Part shown: piece by piece, positions 1 through 7,504 of the stretch
Layout of the letters: each line of letters starts with the position of its first letter
Numbering within the stretch: the stretch's first letter is position 1
Assembly: GCA_944386315.1 (NCBI GenBank)
Contig: CALXAS010000038.1
Location: 1-11,545, forward strand
Direction: 5' to 3'
Length of the DNA: 11,545 nt
Origin: an uncultured Clostridia bacterium
Lineage (GTDB): Bacteria > Bacillota > Clostridia > TANB77 > CAG-508
Notes under the pieces: model-generated
Database searches by the model: none
Seen by the model: the letters and a program-made list of their open reading frames with translations, nothing else
What the model was told of the DNA's origin: nothing
Made by a program: the position numbers and the translations under genes

Positions 1-97
1 ATTTCTCTTAACTTATTCACTTTTTCAATTTTTAATTTATGTTAATAAGTTATTATAATTATATCTTATATCTTACCATATTTTTAAATATTGTACA

Positions 98-112
98 GTG
101 AATATCATTCAC
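98..112. repeat. Perfect 6-bp inverted repeat upstream of the ATPase gene
   Basis: GTGAAT (98-103) and ATTCAC (107-112) are exact reverse complements separated by ATC. This could be an operator-type site or a short hairpin. No T-run follows directly on either strand, so a terminator is unlikely. A second short palindrome, TAATAA-G-TTATTA, lies at 43-55. The rest of 1-133 is AT-rich sequence in which I see no gene. Function is not shown. Confidence 0.35.
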
Positions 113-133
113 GGTTCAATTTATTTTTTGTTC

Positions 134-234
134 GTCAAAAAATGCACAATAGTTTTGTCAAAATTTGCACAACAAATTTGTCAAAAAACGCACATCAAAA
201 TGCTCAAAAATTGCACAATAGTATTGAAAAAACA
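134..234. repeat. 23-bp tandem repeat array upstream of the DUF4143 ATPase gene
   Basis: Four adjacent units start with TGCAC or CGCAC at 143, 166, 189 and 212, exactly 23 bp apart. The second anchor, GTC/CTC followed by an A-run, repeats at 134, 157, 180 and 203 with the same period. The consensus is roughly TGCACAAYARTTTTGTCAAA plus A/T. Units 1 and 2 match at 18 of 23 positions, and so do units 1 and 4. Within unit 1, TTTTG-T-CAAAA (153-163) is itself palindromic. The array ends about 36 bp before the ATPase start and overlaps its likely promoter, so repeated binding of a regulator, or of the protein itself, is a reasonable inference. There are no spacers, so this is not a CRISPR. Confidence 0.75.
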
Positions 235-252
235 CAAAAAGTATGCTATTCT
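224..252 (+). promoter_or_regulatory. Possible sigma-A promoter for the ATPase gene
   Basis: TTGAAA (224-229) and TATTCT (247-252) are separated by 17 bp. The predicted RNA start near 259 would leave a 5' leader of only about 12 nt. The -35 box falls inside the last repeat unit, so anything bound to the array would cover it. The match is moderate and this is a weak call. Confidence 0.35.
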
Positions 253-270
253 AAAGATGAGGTGAAGTAA

Positions 271-1551
271 ATGAAATTAACGAAAACTGGCTATATTCCA
301 AGGTTAATAGATAAAGCAATAGAAGAAAATTTTAAAATTTTTGGAGCTATTAGTATTGAAGGTCCAAAGTGGTGTGGAAAAACTTGGACTGCTTTAAATC
401 ATTCTAATAGTGTTGTTTATTTAAATAATACGGCAGATAATTTTAGGGAAAAACATTTGGCAGAAATGGATGTAAATTTAGTATTGGATAAAGAAAAGCC
501 TGAATTGATTGATGAATGGCAAGAAGTACCTAGCATATGGGATGCAGTAAGGTTTAAGTGCGACCAAGATAATGAGAAGGGTAAATATATTTTAACTGGT
601 TCTAGTGTTCCTGTTAGTGATAAAATACACCATTCTGGAGCAGGTAGAATTTGTAAAATGAAAATGTATACCATGTCTTTATATGAGTCTGGCGACTCTA
701 GCGGTGATGTTTCTTTAAAAGATTTATTTGAGCATAATGTAAAAAATCAATTAGTAAACAAAGTAGAATTAAAAAGATTGGCTGAATTAATTGTAAGAGG
801 TGGATGGCCTGAAAGTATCTCTATGGATATATCCGGTGCTATGAAAATAGCCAAAAGTTATATAGAGGCTGTGTTGGACAAAGATATTATGGAAATAGAT
901 GGTATCAAAAGAGATAAAGAAAAAATGGAAATGTTGCTGAGGTCTCTTGCAAGAAATGAAAGTACTATTTCCACGAACAATGTTTTAATGAAAGACATTG
1001 ATTATAATGTTACAGAGGAAGATATCAGCATTAGTAGAAATACTGTTACAGATTATCTTAATGTACTAAACAGACTACATCTAATTGAAAATCAAAATTC
1101 TTTTATGTATAAAATACGTTCCAGACTAAATGTAGGGAAAAATCCTAAAAGACATTTTGTAGATCCATCCTTAGGGTGTGCTGTTTTAAATATTACTCCT
1201 GAAAAATTAATGAACGATTTAGAAACAATGGGACTATATTTTGAAGCCTTATGCGAAAGGGATTTAAAAATATATGCGGAAAGCATAGGTGCTAAGTTAT
1301 ATCATTACAGAGAAAATGATACAGGAATAGAAGTAGATAGCATTATAGAAATTGCAGATGGTGAATATGGTGCCATAAAAATAAAATTAGGTGCCAATAA
1401 GGAAGAAGAAGCTGCGGAGAGTTTAAAAAAGTTCTACGAGCTAGCTGAAATTAAACCAAAATTCATGTGTATTATTTGTGGTTTATACAATGCTGTTGTA
1501 AGAAGACCAGATGGCATTTATGTACTTCCCATCACCGCATTAAAACCTTAA
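271..1551 (+). CDS. AAA-family ATPase with DUF4143 C-terminal domain
   Basis: A predicted cytosolic P-loop ATPase of the large prokaryotic AAA/DUF4143 group; its cellular role is not established. The start is ATG 271, with GAGGTG (259-264) six bases upstream. The N-terminus GYIPRLID precedes a Walker A, GPKWCGKT (residues 31-38). A Walker B-like LIDEWQ (79-84), a sensor-like ILTGSS (107-112) and HSGAGRI (121-127) follow, then GGWPE (177-181). The rest matches the DUF4143 region and ends in a PD-(D/E)XK-like motif: E354-V-D356, then AIKIKLG (368-374). In relatives as I remember them the last part reads xxEIKLG; here K370 replaces the Glu, which may weaken nuclease chemistry. At 426 aa it is about full length for the group. 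mutS2 lies 64 bp downstream on the same strand. Family assignment is confident; function is not. Confidence 0.88.
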   Translation: MKLTKTGYIPRLIDKAIEENFKIFGAISIEGPKWCGKTWTALNHSNSVVYLNNTADNFREKHLAEMDVNLVLDKEKPELIDEWQEVPSIWDAVRFKCDQDNEKGKYILTGSSVPVSDKIHHSGAGRICKMKMYTMSLYESGDSSGDVSLKDLFEHNVKNQLVNKVELKRLAELIVRGGWPESISMDISGAMKIAKSYIEAVLDKDIMEIDGIKRDKEKMEMLLRSLARNESTISTNNVLMKDIDYNVTEEDISISRNTVTDYLNVLNRLHLIENQNSFMYKIRSRLNVGKNPKRHFVDPSLGCAVLNITPEKLMNDLETMGLYFEALCERDLKIYAESIGAKLYHYRENDTGIEVDSIIEIADGEYGAIKIKLGANKEEEAAESLKKFYELAEIKPKFMCIICGLYNAVVRRPDGIYVLPITALKP

Positions 1552-1573
1552 ATGGCAAATGGTTTTGTTTTTT
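1542..1573 (+). terminator. Weak possible terminator after the ATPase gene
   Basis: AAAACC (1542-1547) can pair with GGTTTT (1561-1566) across a 13-nt loop, and T-rich sequence follows (TTTTTT at 1568-1573). The stem is short and AT-rich and includes the ATPase stop codon. It would terminate poorly at best, so read-through into mutS2 is plausible. Confidence 0.25.
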
Positions 1574-1615
1574 AATTTATTTTTTACTTCATTTAGAAAG
1601 GGACGAGTCTTCAAC

Positions 1616-4000
1616 ATGAATCATTATTTAGAAAAATTAGAATATCCAAAAATATTAGAAAAATTAGCAAATTATTGCAAAAGTAATATAGGAAGAAAAC
1701 TTGCTTATTCTTTACTTCCTAGCAAGAAAAAAGAAGAAGTGCAAAGTTTGTTATCTCAAACAGAGGAAGCTGTTAATTTAAGTATTCGAAAAGGAACTCC
1801 TCCTATTGGTGAGATTCCTGAAAATATAGAAATGTATTGTAAACAACTAGAAGCAAATCAGTCCTTATCTATGAAGGGTTTATTAGAGACCTCTTCTATC
1901 TTTCGTATGGCAAGAGAAATGAAATCGTATCTTTATCAAGATGAAAATTTTGATTTATCAGATTTTCCTATTTTAGATGACCAGATTTCTCTTCTTTACA
2001 CCAACCTTTCTGTAGAAGATGCTATTATGAAATGTATTATTGATGAAGAGACGATAGATGACCACGCTTCTGCAGAGTTATTTCGTATTCGAAAAAATAT
2101 TCAAAAGGCTGAAACTAGTATCAAAGACAGTTTGAACAAATTACTACATTCTTCTTATTCCAAATATTTTATGGAACCAATTATCACCATTCGTTCTGAC
2201 CGCTATGTTGTTCCTGTAAAAGAAGAATACCGCTCTCAAATAAAGGGCTTTATTCATGATGTTTCTAGTAGTGGCTCTACGGTATATATAGAACCTATTT
2301 CTGTTTTTGAAGAAAATAATAAAATTGCTTCTTTAAAAGTAGAAGAATCGATGGAAATTGAGAAAATTTTAATGCAGTTATCTAGTCTTTTATTTCCTTA
2401 TATTGAGGAAATTAGAAAAAATGTATCTATATTAGGCACTTTAGACTTTATTTTTGCTAAGGCAAATTTGGCAAGAGAATTAGAAGCTACCATGCCAATG
2501 CTAAGTGAGAAAAAAGAACTCTTTTTAGAAAATGCAAGGCATCCTTTTATTACCAAAGATACGGTTGTTCCTATTACGGTATCTCTTGGTGAGAATTATT
2601 CTTGCTTATTGATTACTGGTCCTAATACTGGTGGAAAAACTGCTAGTTTAAAAACAACTGGACTTCTTACTTTAATGGCTTGTAGTGGCTTATTTATTCC
2701 CGCTTCTTCTCAAAGCCGTATTTATGTATTTGACCAAGTTTTTGCAGACATTGGAGACGAGCAAAGTATTCAAGAATCACTTAGTACTTTTTCTGCTCAT
2801 ATGTTACACATTATTGGCATTTTAGAAACTGCCACCTCCGATAGTCTTATATTATTAGACGAATTAGGTTCTGGTACGGATCCAACTGAAGGAGCCAGCC
2901 TTGCTATTGCTATTTTAGAAAAATTCTACCAAATGAGTGCTCTTACCATGGCAACCACACATTATGCAGAATTAAAAAATTATGCTTTTGTAACAGATGG
3001 CTTTGAAAATGCAAGTTTTGTATTTGACATTGAACATTTAAAACCTACCTATCAATTATTAGTAGGTATTCCCGGAAAAAGCAATGCTTTTGCTATTAGT
3101 CAAAAATTAGGATTATCCTCTTCTATTTTAAATAGAGCAAAAGAATTATTACAGGAAGATACTATTAGCATGGAAAAATTATTAAAAAATATTTACGACG
3201 ATAAGCAAACGATTGAAAAGGAAAAAGAAGAAATTGTGAAAAATGAACATCAGATTACAGCACTTAGAAAATCGTTAGAACAAGAATATCAATCTTTAAA
3301 GGAAAAACAAAGCAGTCAAAAGGAAAAAGCCAAAGAAGAAGCCAAATCCATTCTTAGCTCTGCAAAAGAAGAAGCAAATGCTTTAATTAAGGAATTAGAA
3401 AAATTAGTACAAAATGCGGAAGATAGTTCTTCTTTAAAAAAAGCAAATGCTTTGCGCCAAAACTTAAATCAGTCCCTACAAGAACTTTCTGAAACTCCTG
3501 TAGAAGAAAATACAAAATCATATGTATCCATAAAAGATTTAAAAGTAGGACAGGTAGTAAACTTAAAAAAATGGAGTGATCCAGCTACTATTTTATCTAT
3601 TGCTGGTAATAAAAAGAAGCTACAAGTACAAATAGGAAATGCGAAAATGAATATTTCTTTGCAGGATATTGAAAGTCTTGTAAAAAAAGCACCTAAACAA
3701 GAGAAATCCTTTTCTTCTACTTCTACTGCCTCCTCTTCTTTTAAGGCTAAACACGCTACTCCAGAAATTAACGTAATTGGACAAAATGTGGAAGAAGCCT
3801 GCTTTGTCATAGACAAATATTTAGACGACTGTGCACTTGCAAAATTACAAACTGTTCGCATTGTTCATGGAAAAGGAACAGGAAAGCTAAGAGATGGCAT
3901 TCATCAATTTTTAAAAAAGAACCCTCATGTAAAAAGTTTCCGTTTAGGCACTTTTGGAGAGGGCGAAATGGGTGTTACGGTGGTAGAATTATTCTGCTGA
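1616..4000 (+). CDS. mutS2: Endonuclease MutS2 (MutS-family ATPase with C-terminal Smr domain)
   Basis: MutS2 binds branched or recombining DNA and, in some species, stalled and collided ribosomes; it does not act in classical mismatch repair. I chose ATG 1616 because MNHYLEKLEYPKI matches the family N-terminus and AAGGGA lies upstream (1598-1603). The frame is open back to ATG 1559, but those 19 codons read as hydrophobic non-family sequence. The result is 794 aa, the usual length. Walker A is GPNTGGKT (335-342), and Walker B is LILLDELGSGTDP with D415-E416. A charged Lys/Glu-rich coiled coil spans about 515-640. The Smr domain covers about 716-794 with HGKGTG at 751-756. Its first motif reads INVIG (718-722) rather than the LDLR type. 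The stop overlaps that of the convergent cyclophilin gene. Confidence 0.97.
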   Translation: MNHYLEKLEYPKILEKLANYCKSNIGRKLAYSLLPSKKKEEVQSLLSQTEEAVNLSIRKGTPPIGEIPENIEMYCKQLEANQSLSMKGLLETSSIFRMAREMKSYLYQDENFDLSDFPILDDQISLLYTNLSVEDAIMKCIIDEETIDDHASAELFRIRKNIQKAETSIKDSLNKLLHSSYSKYFMEPIITIRSDRYVVPVKEEYRSQIKGFIHDVSSSGSTVYIEPISVFEENNKIASLKVEESMEIEKILMQLSSLLFPYIEEIRKNVSILGTLDFIFAKANLARELEATMPMLSEKKELFLENARHPFITKDTVVPITVSLGENYSCLLITGPNTGGKTASLKTTGLLTLMACSGLFIPASSQSRIYVFDQVFADIGDEQSIQESLSTFSAHMLHIIGILETATSDSLILLDELGSGTDPTEGASLAIAILEKFYQMSALTMATTHYAELKNYAFVTDGFENASFVFDIEHLKPTYQLLVGIPGKSNAFAISQKLGLSSSILNRAKELLQEDTISMEKLLKNIYDDKQTIEKEKEEIVKNEHQITALRKSLEQEYQSLKEKQSSQKEKAKEEAKSILSSAKEEANALIKELEKLVQNAEDSSSLKKANALRQNLNQSLQELSETPVEENTKSYVSIKDLKVGQVVNLKKWSDPATILSIAGNKKKLQVQIGNAKMNISLQDIESLVKKAPKQEKSFSSTSTASSSFKAKHATPEINVIGQNVEEACFVIDKYLDDCALAKLQTVRIVHGKGTGKLRDGIHQFLKKNPHVKSFRLGTFGEGEMGVTVVELFC

Positions 4001-4017
4001 CAAAGTGCTATAATTCT
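3985..4017. repeat. Inverted repeat spanning both convergent stop codons
   Basis: AGAATTAT (3985-3992) and ATAATTCT (4010-4017) are exact reverse complements with a 17-nt loop. The loop or stem contains both the mutS2 stop and the cyclophilin stop. Neither strand has a T-run after the stem, so it is not a standard bidirectional terminator. It could still form a 3'-end hairpin in both RNAs. Confidence 0.35.
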
Positions 4018-4777
4018 CCATTAACCAATCATAATAGCTAAATGGTTCCCTTGTTTCTGGCACTCCATAATCTACACCATAAGTTTCTACGGAAATAGAT
4101 GTAATGACTGGAGGATTCACTGGCTTATCTACTCCTTCTGTCGCACTCTCGTCTCTTGTTACAACCTCTACATTAGCAATAGCATCTACTACCTCTAGCC
4201 CTTCTATTACTTTTCCAAAACCTGCATAAAGTCCATCAATATTTGTATTATCTGCTTGCATAATAAAGAATTGTGCAGAGGCAGAATTATATCCTTCTTC
4301 TGTTAAAGCAGAACTAATATCACTATAATCGGAACGAGCCATGGCAATAACGCCTCTTTCCATTTTTAGTGTATTTTCTTCATAACCATTTGCAATAAAT
4401 TCTCCTTTTATCGCATAAGCCTGTGTTTCACTACCACCATCTTGAATATTACTTAAGGTAGGGCTTCCTGTTCCATCTCCATTTTTAGAACCTCCTTGTA
4501 TCATAAAATCTGGAATAGTTCTATGGAAGGTAAGTCCATTATAATAACCATTATTTGCCAAACGAATAAAATTAGCAACTGTATTTGGTGCCATATCTGG
4601 ATATAGTTCTACTTTTATCGTTCCATAATCTTGCACCTCAATAGTAGCTACTGGGTTAGGAATATTTATGGTATATTTTTGATAAACTCCATAACTTACA
4701 TAAGCAATTCCTACGATTAATAGTACAATTACTAGCATTCCTATTCCTCTTAATATCATTTCTTTTTTATTACTCAT
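3989..4777 (-). CDS. Membrane-anchored cyclophilin-type peptidyl-prolyl cis-trans isomerase
   Basis: Catalyses cis-trans isomerisation of prolyl bonds, probably helping secreted proteins fold outside the membrane. Residues 1-10 are basic, followed by one hydrophobic segment (about 9-31). There is no lipobox cysteine, so I read it as a signal anchor rather than a lipoprotein. The cyclophilin domain starts near residue 43. Active-site landmarks are FHRTIPDFMIQGG (84-96, with R86 and Q94), SAQFFIM (167-173) and DGLYAGFGKV (181-190). A loop of about 25 residues (104-128) between the second strand and the AIKGEF segment is common in bacterial forms. GAAAGGAA (4798-4791) lies upstream, and an in-frame stop from the preceding open stretch overlaps the start as TAATG. 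The 3' end overlaps mutS2 by 12 bp. At 262 aa it is complete. Confidence 0.94.
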   Translation of the reverse strand: MSNKKEMILRGIGMLVIVLLIVGIAYVSYGVYQKYTINIPNPVATIEVQDYGTIKVELYPDMAPNTVANFIRLANNGYYNGLTFHRTIPDFMIQGGSKNGDGTGSPTLSNIQDGGSETQAYAIKGEFIANGYEENTLKMERGVIAMARSDYSDISSALTEEGYNSASAQFFIMQADNTNIDGLYAGFGKVIEGLEVVDAIANVEVVTRDESATEGVDKPVNPPVITSISVETYGVDYGVPETREPFSYYDWLMENYSTLSAE

Positions 4778-4779
4778 TA

Positions 4780-4887
4780 TCTTCTTTTCATTCCTTTCTT
4801 TTTTGGTAAACCTCTGCCCAATAATCCTAGTTCTTTTTTACGTTTTTTGTGAACATCTAAATAAAAAGGTCCAGTACTTTTAGCAGA
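4780..4887 (-). other. 36-codon coding-like open stretch after the disA stop (no start codon)
   Basis: Directly after the disA TAA (4890-4888) the same frame stays open for 36 codons. It ends at TAA 4779-4777, which shares its last A with the cyclophilin ATG. The stretch encodes a strongly basic peptide beginning SAKSTGPFYLDVHKKRKK and ending GLLGRGLPKKKGMKRR. By hand count, G+C is about 39%, 42% and 14% at codon positions 1, 2 and 3, the bias expected of real coding sequence in this genome. There is no ATG, GTG or TTG before codon 23, so it cannot be an ordinary separate gene. It may be a stop-read-through extension of DisA, a decayed small gene, or chance in purine-rich spacer. Confidence 0.35.
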
Positions 4888-5964
4888 TTATAATATTAGA
4901 TTATCAAACACAAATTGTTCTTGCATTCTTTTTAATGATTGCTTTATTGTTTTTGCTCTTACTTCTCCTATTCCTTCTACATCATCTAATGCCGGTATAT
5001 CTGCTGCTAATATATGTTGGAAGGATTTAAAAGATTTCACTAAATTATCTACAATATTACTTGGCATTCGTGGTATTTTACTTAGGATACGATATCCTCT
5101 TGTATATACGCCTACCTCATCATAATTATCAAAATCTTCATAGCCAAGCAATCTTCCTATGGTTTGTAGTCTTTTTAAATCTTCTAATGGTAAAGAACTA
5201 ATCTCTTGCAGTACTTTCTCTGCGGTTCGCTTTTTACCTGGCGCAATATAGTCTTTTATAATTAATAGTTCTTCTTTTTCTAAATCGCCCACTAATTCTT
5301 CTAACTGCATTTCTAGTAGTCTTCCTTCTTCTCCTAATTCATCTACTGCTTTTTGTACTTCGTCTACTACTTTCATAACCATTTGTGCTCTTTGAATAGC
5401 TACGATTACATTTTCTAATGTAACAATATCATTAAATTCATATTCATTTAAAAGGCTTAGTTTACTATCAAATACTTTTTTATATTTTTCCACAGTTTGC
5501 AGAGCTTGATTTGCCTTAGAAATTACTTTTGCTGTATCTTCTAATACATATCTTTCATAACCTTTAAATATGGTAATAATATTTCTCCTCTGCGAGATAC
5601 TAATTACAATTTCTCCCGTTTGTTTTGCGGTACGTTCTGCTGTTCTGTGTCTAGTTCCTGTTTCTGTTGTGGTGATATCAGAAGACGGTATTAATTGTGT
5701 ATTTGCATATAGAATTTTCTTAAAATCTCCACTTAAAATAATGGCTCCATCCATTTTGGCTAGTTCATATAATCGAGAGGAAGTATAATCTACATCTAAA
5801 CTAAATCCTCCATCTACAATTTCTAATACTTCTTTGCTATCTCCTATGACAATTAATGCTCCTGTTTTTGCTTTTAGTATATTTTCTAGCCCATCTCGGA
5901 TTGGAGTTCCTGGCGCAATTAACTTTAATACATCTGTAATAGAAAGGTCTTTATTTGTTGTCAA
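4888..5964 (-). CDS. disA: DNA integrity scanning diadenylate cyclase DisA
   Basis: Makes the second messenger c-di-AMP from two ATP. In Bacillus the octamer slides along DNA and pauses at branched structures, linking genome integrity to signalling. The diadenylate cyclase domain covers roughly residues 10-145, with DGA at 72-74, GTRHRTAER at 103-111 and SQRRN at 124-128. A helical linker follows, then a C-terminal helix-hairpin-helix DNA-binding region with GIGEVRA at 331-337. The 358-aa length matches the family, and the C-terminus ends where relatives end. The start is TTG at 5964: AGGAG lies nine bases upstream, an in-frame TAG (the radA stop) blocks further extension, and the next in-frame ATG is at residue 71. 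It sits 12 bp after radA. In Bacillus DisA and RadA act together, which fits this pairing. Confidence 0.97.
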   Translation of the reverse strand: MTTNKDLSITDVLKLIAPGTPIRDGLENILKAKTGALIVIGDSKEVLEIVDGGFSLDVDYTSSRLYELAKMDGAIILSGDFKKILYANTQLIPSSDITTTETGTRHRTAERTAKQTGEIVISISQRRNIITIFKGYERYVLEDTAKVISKANQALQTVEKYKKVFDSKLSLLNEYEFNDIVTLENVIVAIQRAQMVMKVVDEVQKAVDELGEEGRLLEMQLEELVGDLEKEELLIIKDYIAPGKKRTAEKVLQEISSLPLEDLKRLQTIGRLLGYEDFDNYDEVGVYTRGYRILSKIPRMPSNIVDNLVKSFKSFQHILAADIPALDDVEGIGEVRAKTIKQSLKRMQEQFVFDNLIL

Positions 5965-5973
5965 TGCTTTCCA

Positions 5974-5978
5974 CTCCT
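5974..5978 (-). promoter_or_regulatory. disA Shine-Dalgarno overlapping the radA stop; fixes the TTG start
   Basis: AGGAG (5978-5974) shares its AG with the radA TAG stop (5979-5977) and lies nine bases before TTG 5964. This arrangement implies translational coupling of disA to radA, and it is the reason TTG rather than a later ATG is taken as the start. Confidence 0.8.
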
Positions 5979-7365
5979 ATTCTTCTTTCTTACCTTTTGG
6001 GTTTGTATATAATACTTTCAAGGCATCTTGTATATTCTTCACGCCTATTATATCTAATTTGTAGGAATCTTTCAATAGTTTTTTGTTATTTTCTGGAATC
6101 ATACATTTTTTAAAACCTAATTTTTCTGCTTCTTTTAATCTTTTTTCTATCATGTTTACGGCTCTTACTTCTCCCGTTAATCCTACTTCTCCCATAACCA
6201 CTACATCTGTTGGAATACTGATGTTTTTAAAACTAGAGGCCACTGCTAAAATTACTCCCAAATCTACTGCTGGCTCTATAATACGTATACCACTTACTAC
6301 ATTTAAATACACATCTTGAGAACCTAGAGCCATACCCGCTTTCTTTTCTAATACTGCCATTAAAAGAGTCAATCGATTATAGTCAATACCGTTAGCCATT
6401 CTTCTAGGTAGACCAAACACAGTAGATGCCGTCAACGCTTGTAATTCAATTAAAAGAGGTCTTGTTCCTTCCATAGTAGCTACAATAACAGAACCTGCTG
6501 GGTTATCATCTCTTTCAGATATTAGCACAGAAGAAGGATTAGTAATTTCCACCATACCTTCATTTTGCATTTCAAACATCCCCACTTCATTGGTAGAACC
6601 AAAACGATTTTTCACTCCTCTTAAAATACGGTAAGAAAAATAACGTTCCCCTTCCAAATAAAGAACCGTATCTACCATATGCTCCAAAACTCTTGGTCCT
6701 GCAATATTTCCCTCTTTCGTTACATGTCCTATAATAATAGTAGTAATTTCTTGTTGTTTACAAATTTTCATAATACGAGCTGTAATCTCTCTTACTTGGC
6801 TTACAGTACCTGCTGCTGATGAAATCTCATCACTATACATTGTTTGGATAGAATCAATAATCACAAGCTTAGGCTTGATTTGAGAAATTTCATCACTAAT
6901 GACATCGATATCTGTTTCTCCTAAAAAAAGAATATCTTCATTTTGGATACCTAATCTATCTGCTCTAATTTTTATTTGCTGAGCAGACTCTTCTCCAGAA
7001 ACATAAAGTACTTTTCCCTCTCCTTTTATTTGATTACAAATTTGCAGAATAAGAGTAGATTTACCAATACCAGGTTCTCCTCCAAGCAAAACAAGAGAGC
7101 CTTTTACTAAACCTCCTCCTAATACTCTATCCAATTCTCCCACTCCAGTAGAAATACGTGGAGACTCTTTTGCCTCCACACTATTTAAACTAGTTGGCTT
7201 GGCAGCATTTGACTTTTTATCAGCCAAAAAGCTGCCATCTGCAGCTTTAGCCACCTTTTCCTCATAAAATGTATTCCACTCGTTACATGCTGGGCATTTT
7301 CCAAGCCACTTTGCTGACTCATATCCACAGCTACTACATACAAAAACTGTTTTTGCCTTTGCCAT
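5977..7365 (-). CDS. radA: DNA repair protein RadA (Sms)
   Basis: A RecA-like, DnaB-related ATPase that drives branch migration and processes recombination intermediates. The N-terminal zinc finger has C10, C13, C24 and C27. Walker A is GEPGIGKS (96-103), and Walker B is KLVIIDSIQT with D171. The RadA-specific KNRFG motif is at 252-256. A C-terminal Lon-protease-like domain (about 300-450), inactive as a protease in this family, includes GEVGLTGEVRAV. The start ATG 7365 has AAAAGGAG (7379-7372) six bases upstream. At 462 aa it is full length. It is the first gene of a likely radA-disA-cyclophilin transcript. I could not assign its promoter with confidence within the AT-rich 188 bp upstream. 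The ctsR-mcsAB-clpC genes that precede radA in Bacillus are absent here. Confidence 0.97.
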   Translation of the reverse strand: MAKAKTVFVCSSCGYESAKWLGKCPACNEWNTFYEEKVAKAADGSFLADKKSNAAKPTSLNSVEAKESPRISTGVGELDRVLGGGLVKGSLVLLGGEPGIGKSTLILQICNQIKGEGKVLYVSGEESAQQIKIRADRLGIQNEDILFLGETDIDVISDEISQIKPKLVIIDSIQTMYSDEISSAAGTVSQVREITARIMKICKQQEITTIIIGHVTKEGNIAGPRVLEHMVDTVLYLEGERYFSYRILRGVKNRFGSTNEVGMFEMQNEGMVEITNPSSVLISERDDNPAGSVIVATMEGTRPLLIELQALTASTVFGLPRRMANGIDYNRLTLLMAVLEKKAGMALGSQDVYLNVVSGIRIIEPAVDLGVILAVASSFKNISIPTDVVVMGEVGLTGEVRAVNMIEKRLKEAEKLGFKKCMIPENNKKLLKDSYKLDIIGVKNIQDALKVLYTNPKGKKEE

Positions 7366-7469
7366 TTTTCACTCCTTTTGTATATTTCTGATTTATGCTC
7401 ATTTTTACTTATATTTAAAAATTTTGTGCAAAACACTTGAATTTTTTTCAAATTATCCATATAATATAT

Positions 7470-7498
7470 TTGACAGATGAATTTATTTTATGTATAAT
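7470..7498 (+). promoter_or_regulatory. Perfect sigma-A consensus promoter on the plus strand
   Basis: TTGACA (7470-7475) and TATAAT (7493-7498) match the consensus at all 12 positions with the optimal 17-bp spacer. Transcription should start near 7505, rightward. No plus-strand protein gene follows; the transcript would enter the hairpin-rich segment at 7526-7595 and run antisense into the 3' part of the DUF3800 gene. Confidence 0.8.
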
Positions 7499-7504
7499 TT
7501 ATTT

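Noticed and set aside
143..234. CRISPR-type repeat array
   Set aside because: Units are directly adjacent at a 23-bp period with no unique spacers, and no cas genes are present.
1559..1615. Upstream ATG (1559) as the mutS2 start
   Set aside because: The extra 19 codons are hydrophobic and unlike MutS2, the site lacks a good ribosome-binding site, and ATG 1616 gives the family N-terminus with a purine-rich site upstream.
7366..7469. Promoter for radA
   Set aside because: Several partial -10 and -35 matches exist in this AT-rich stretch, but none combines good hexamers with a 16-18 bp spacer clearly enough to name one.
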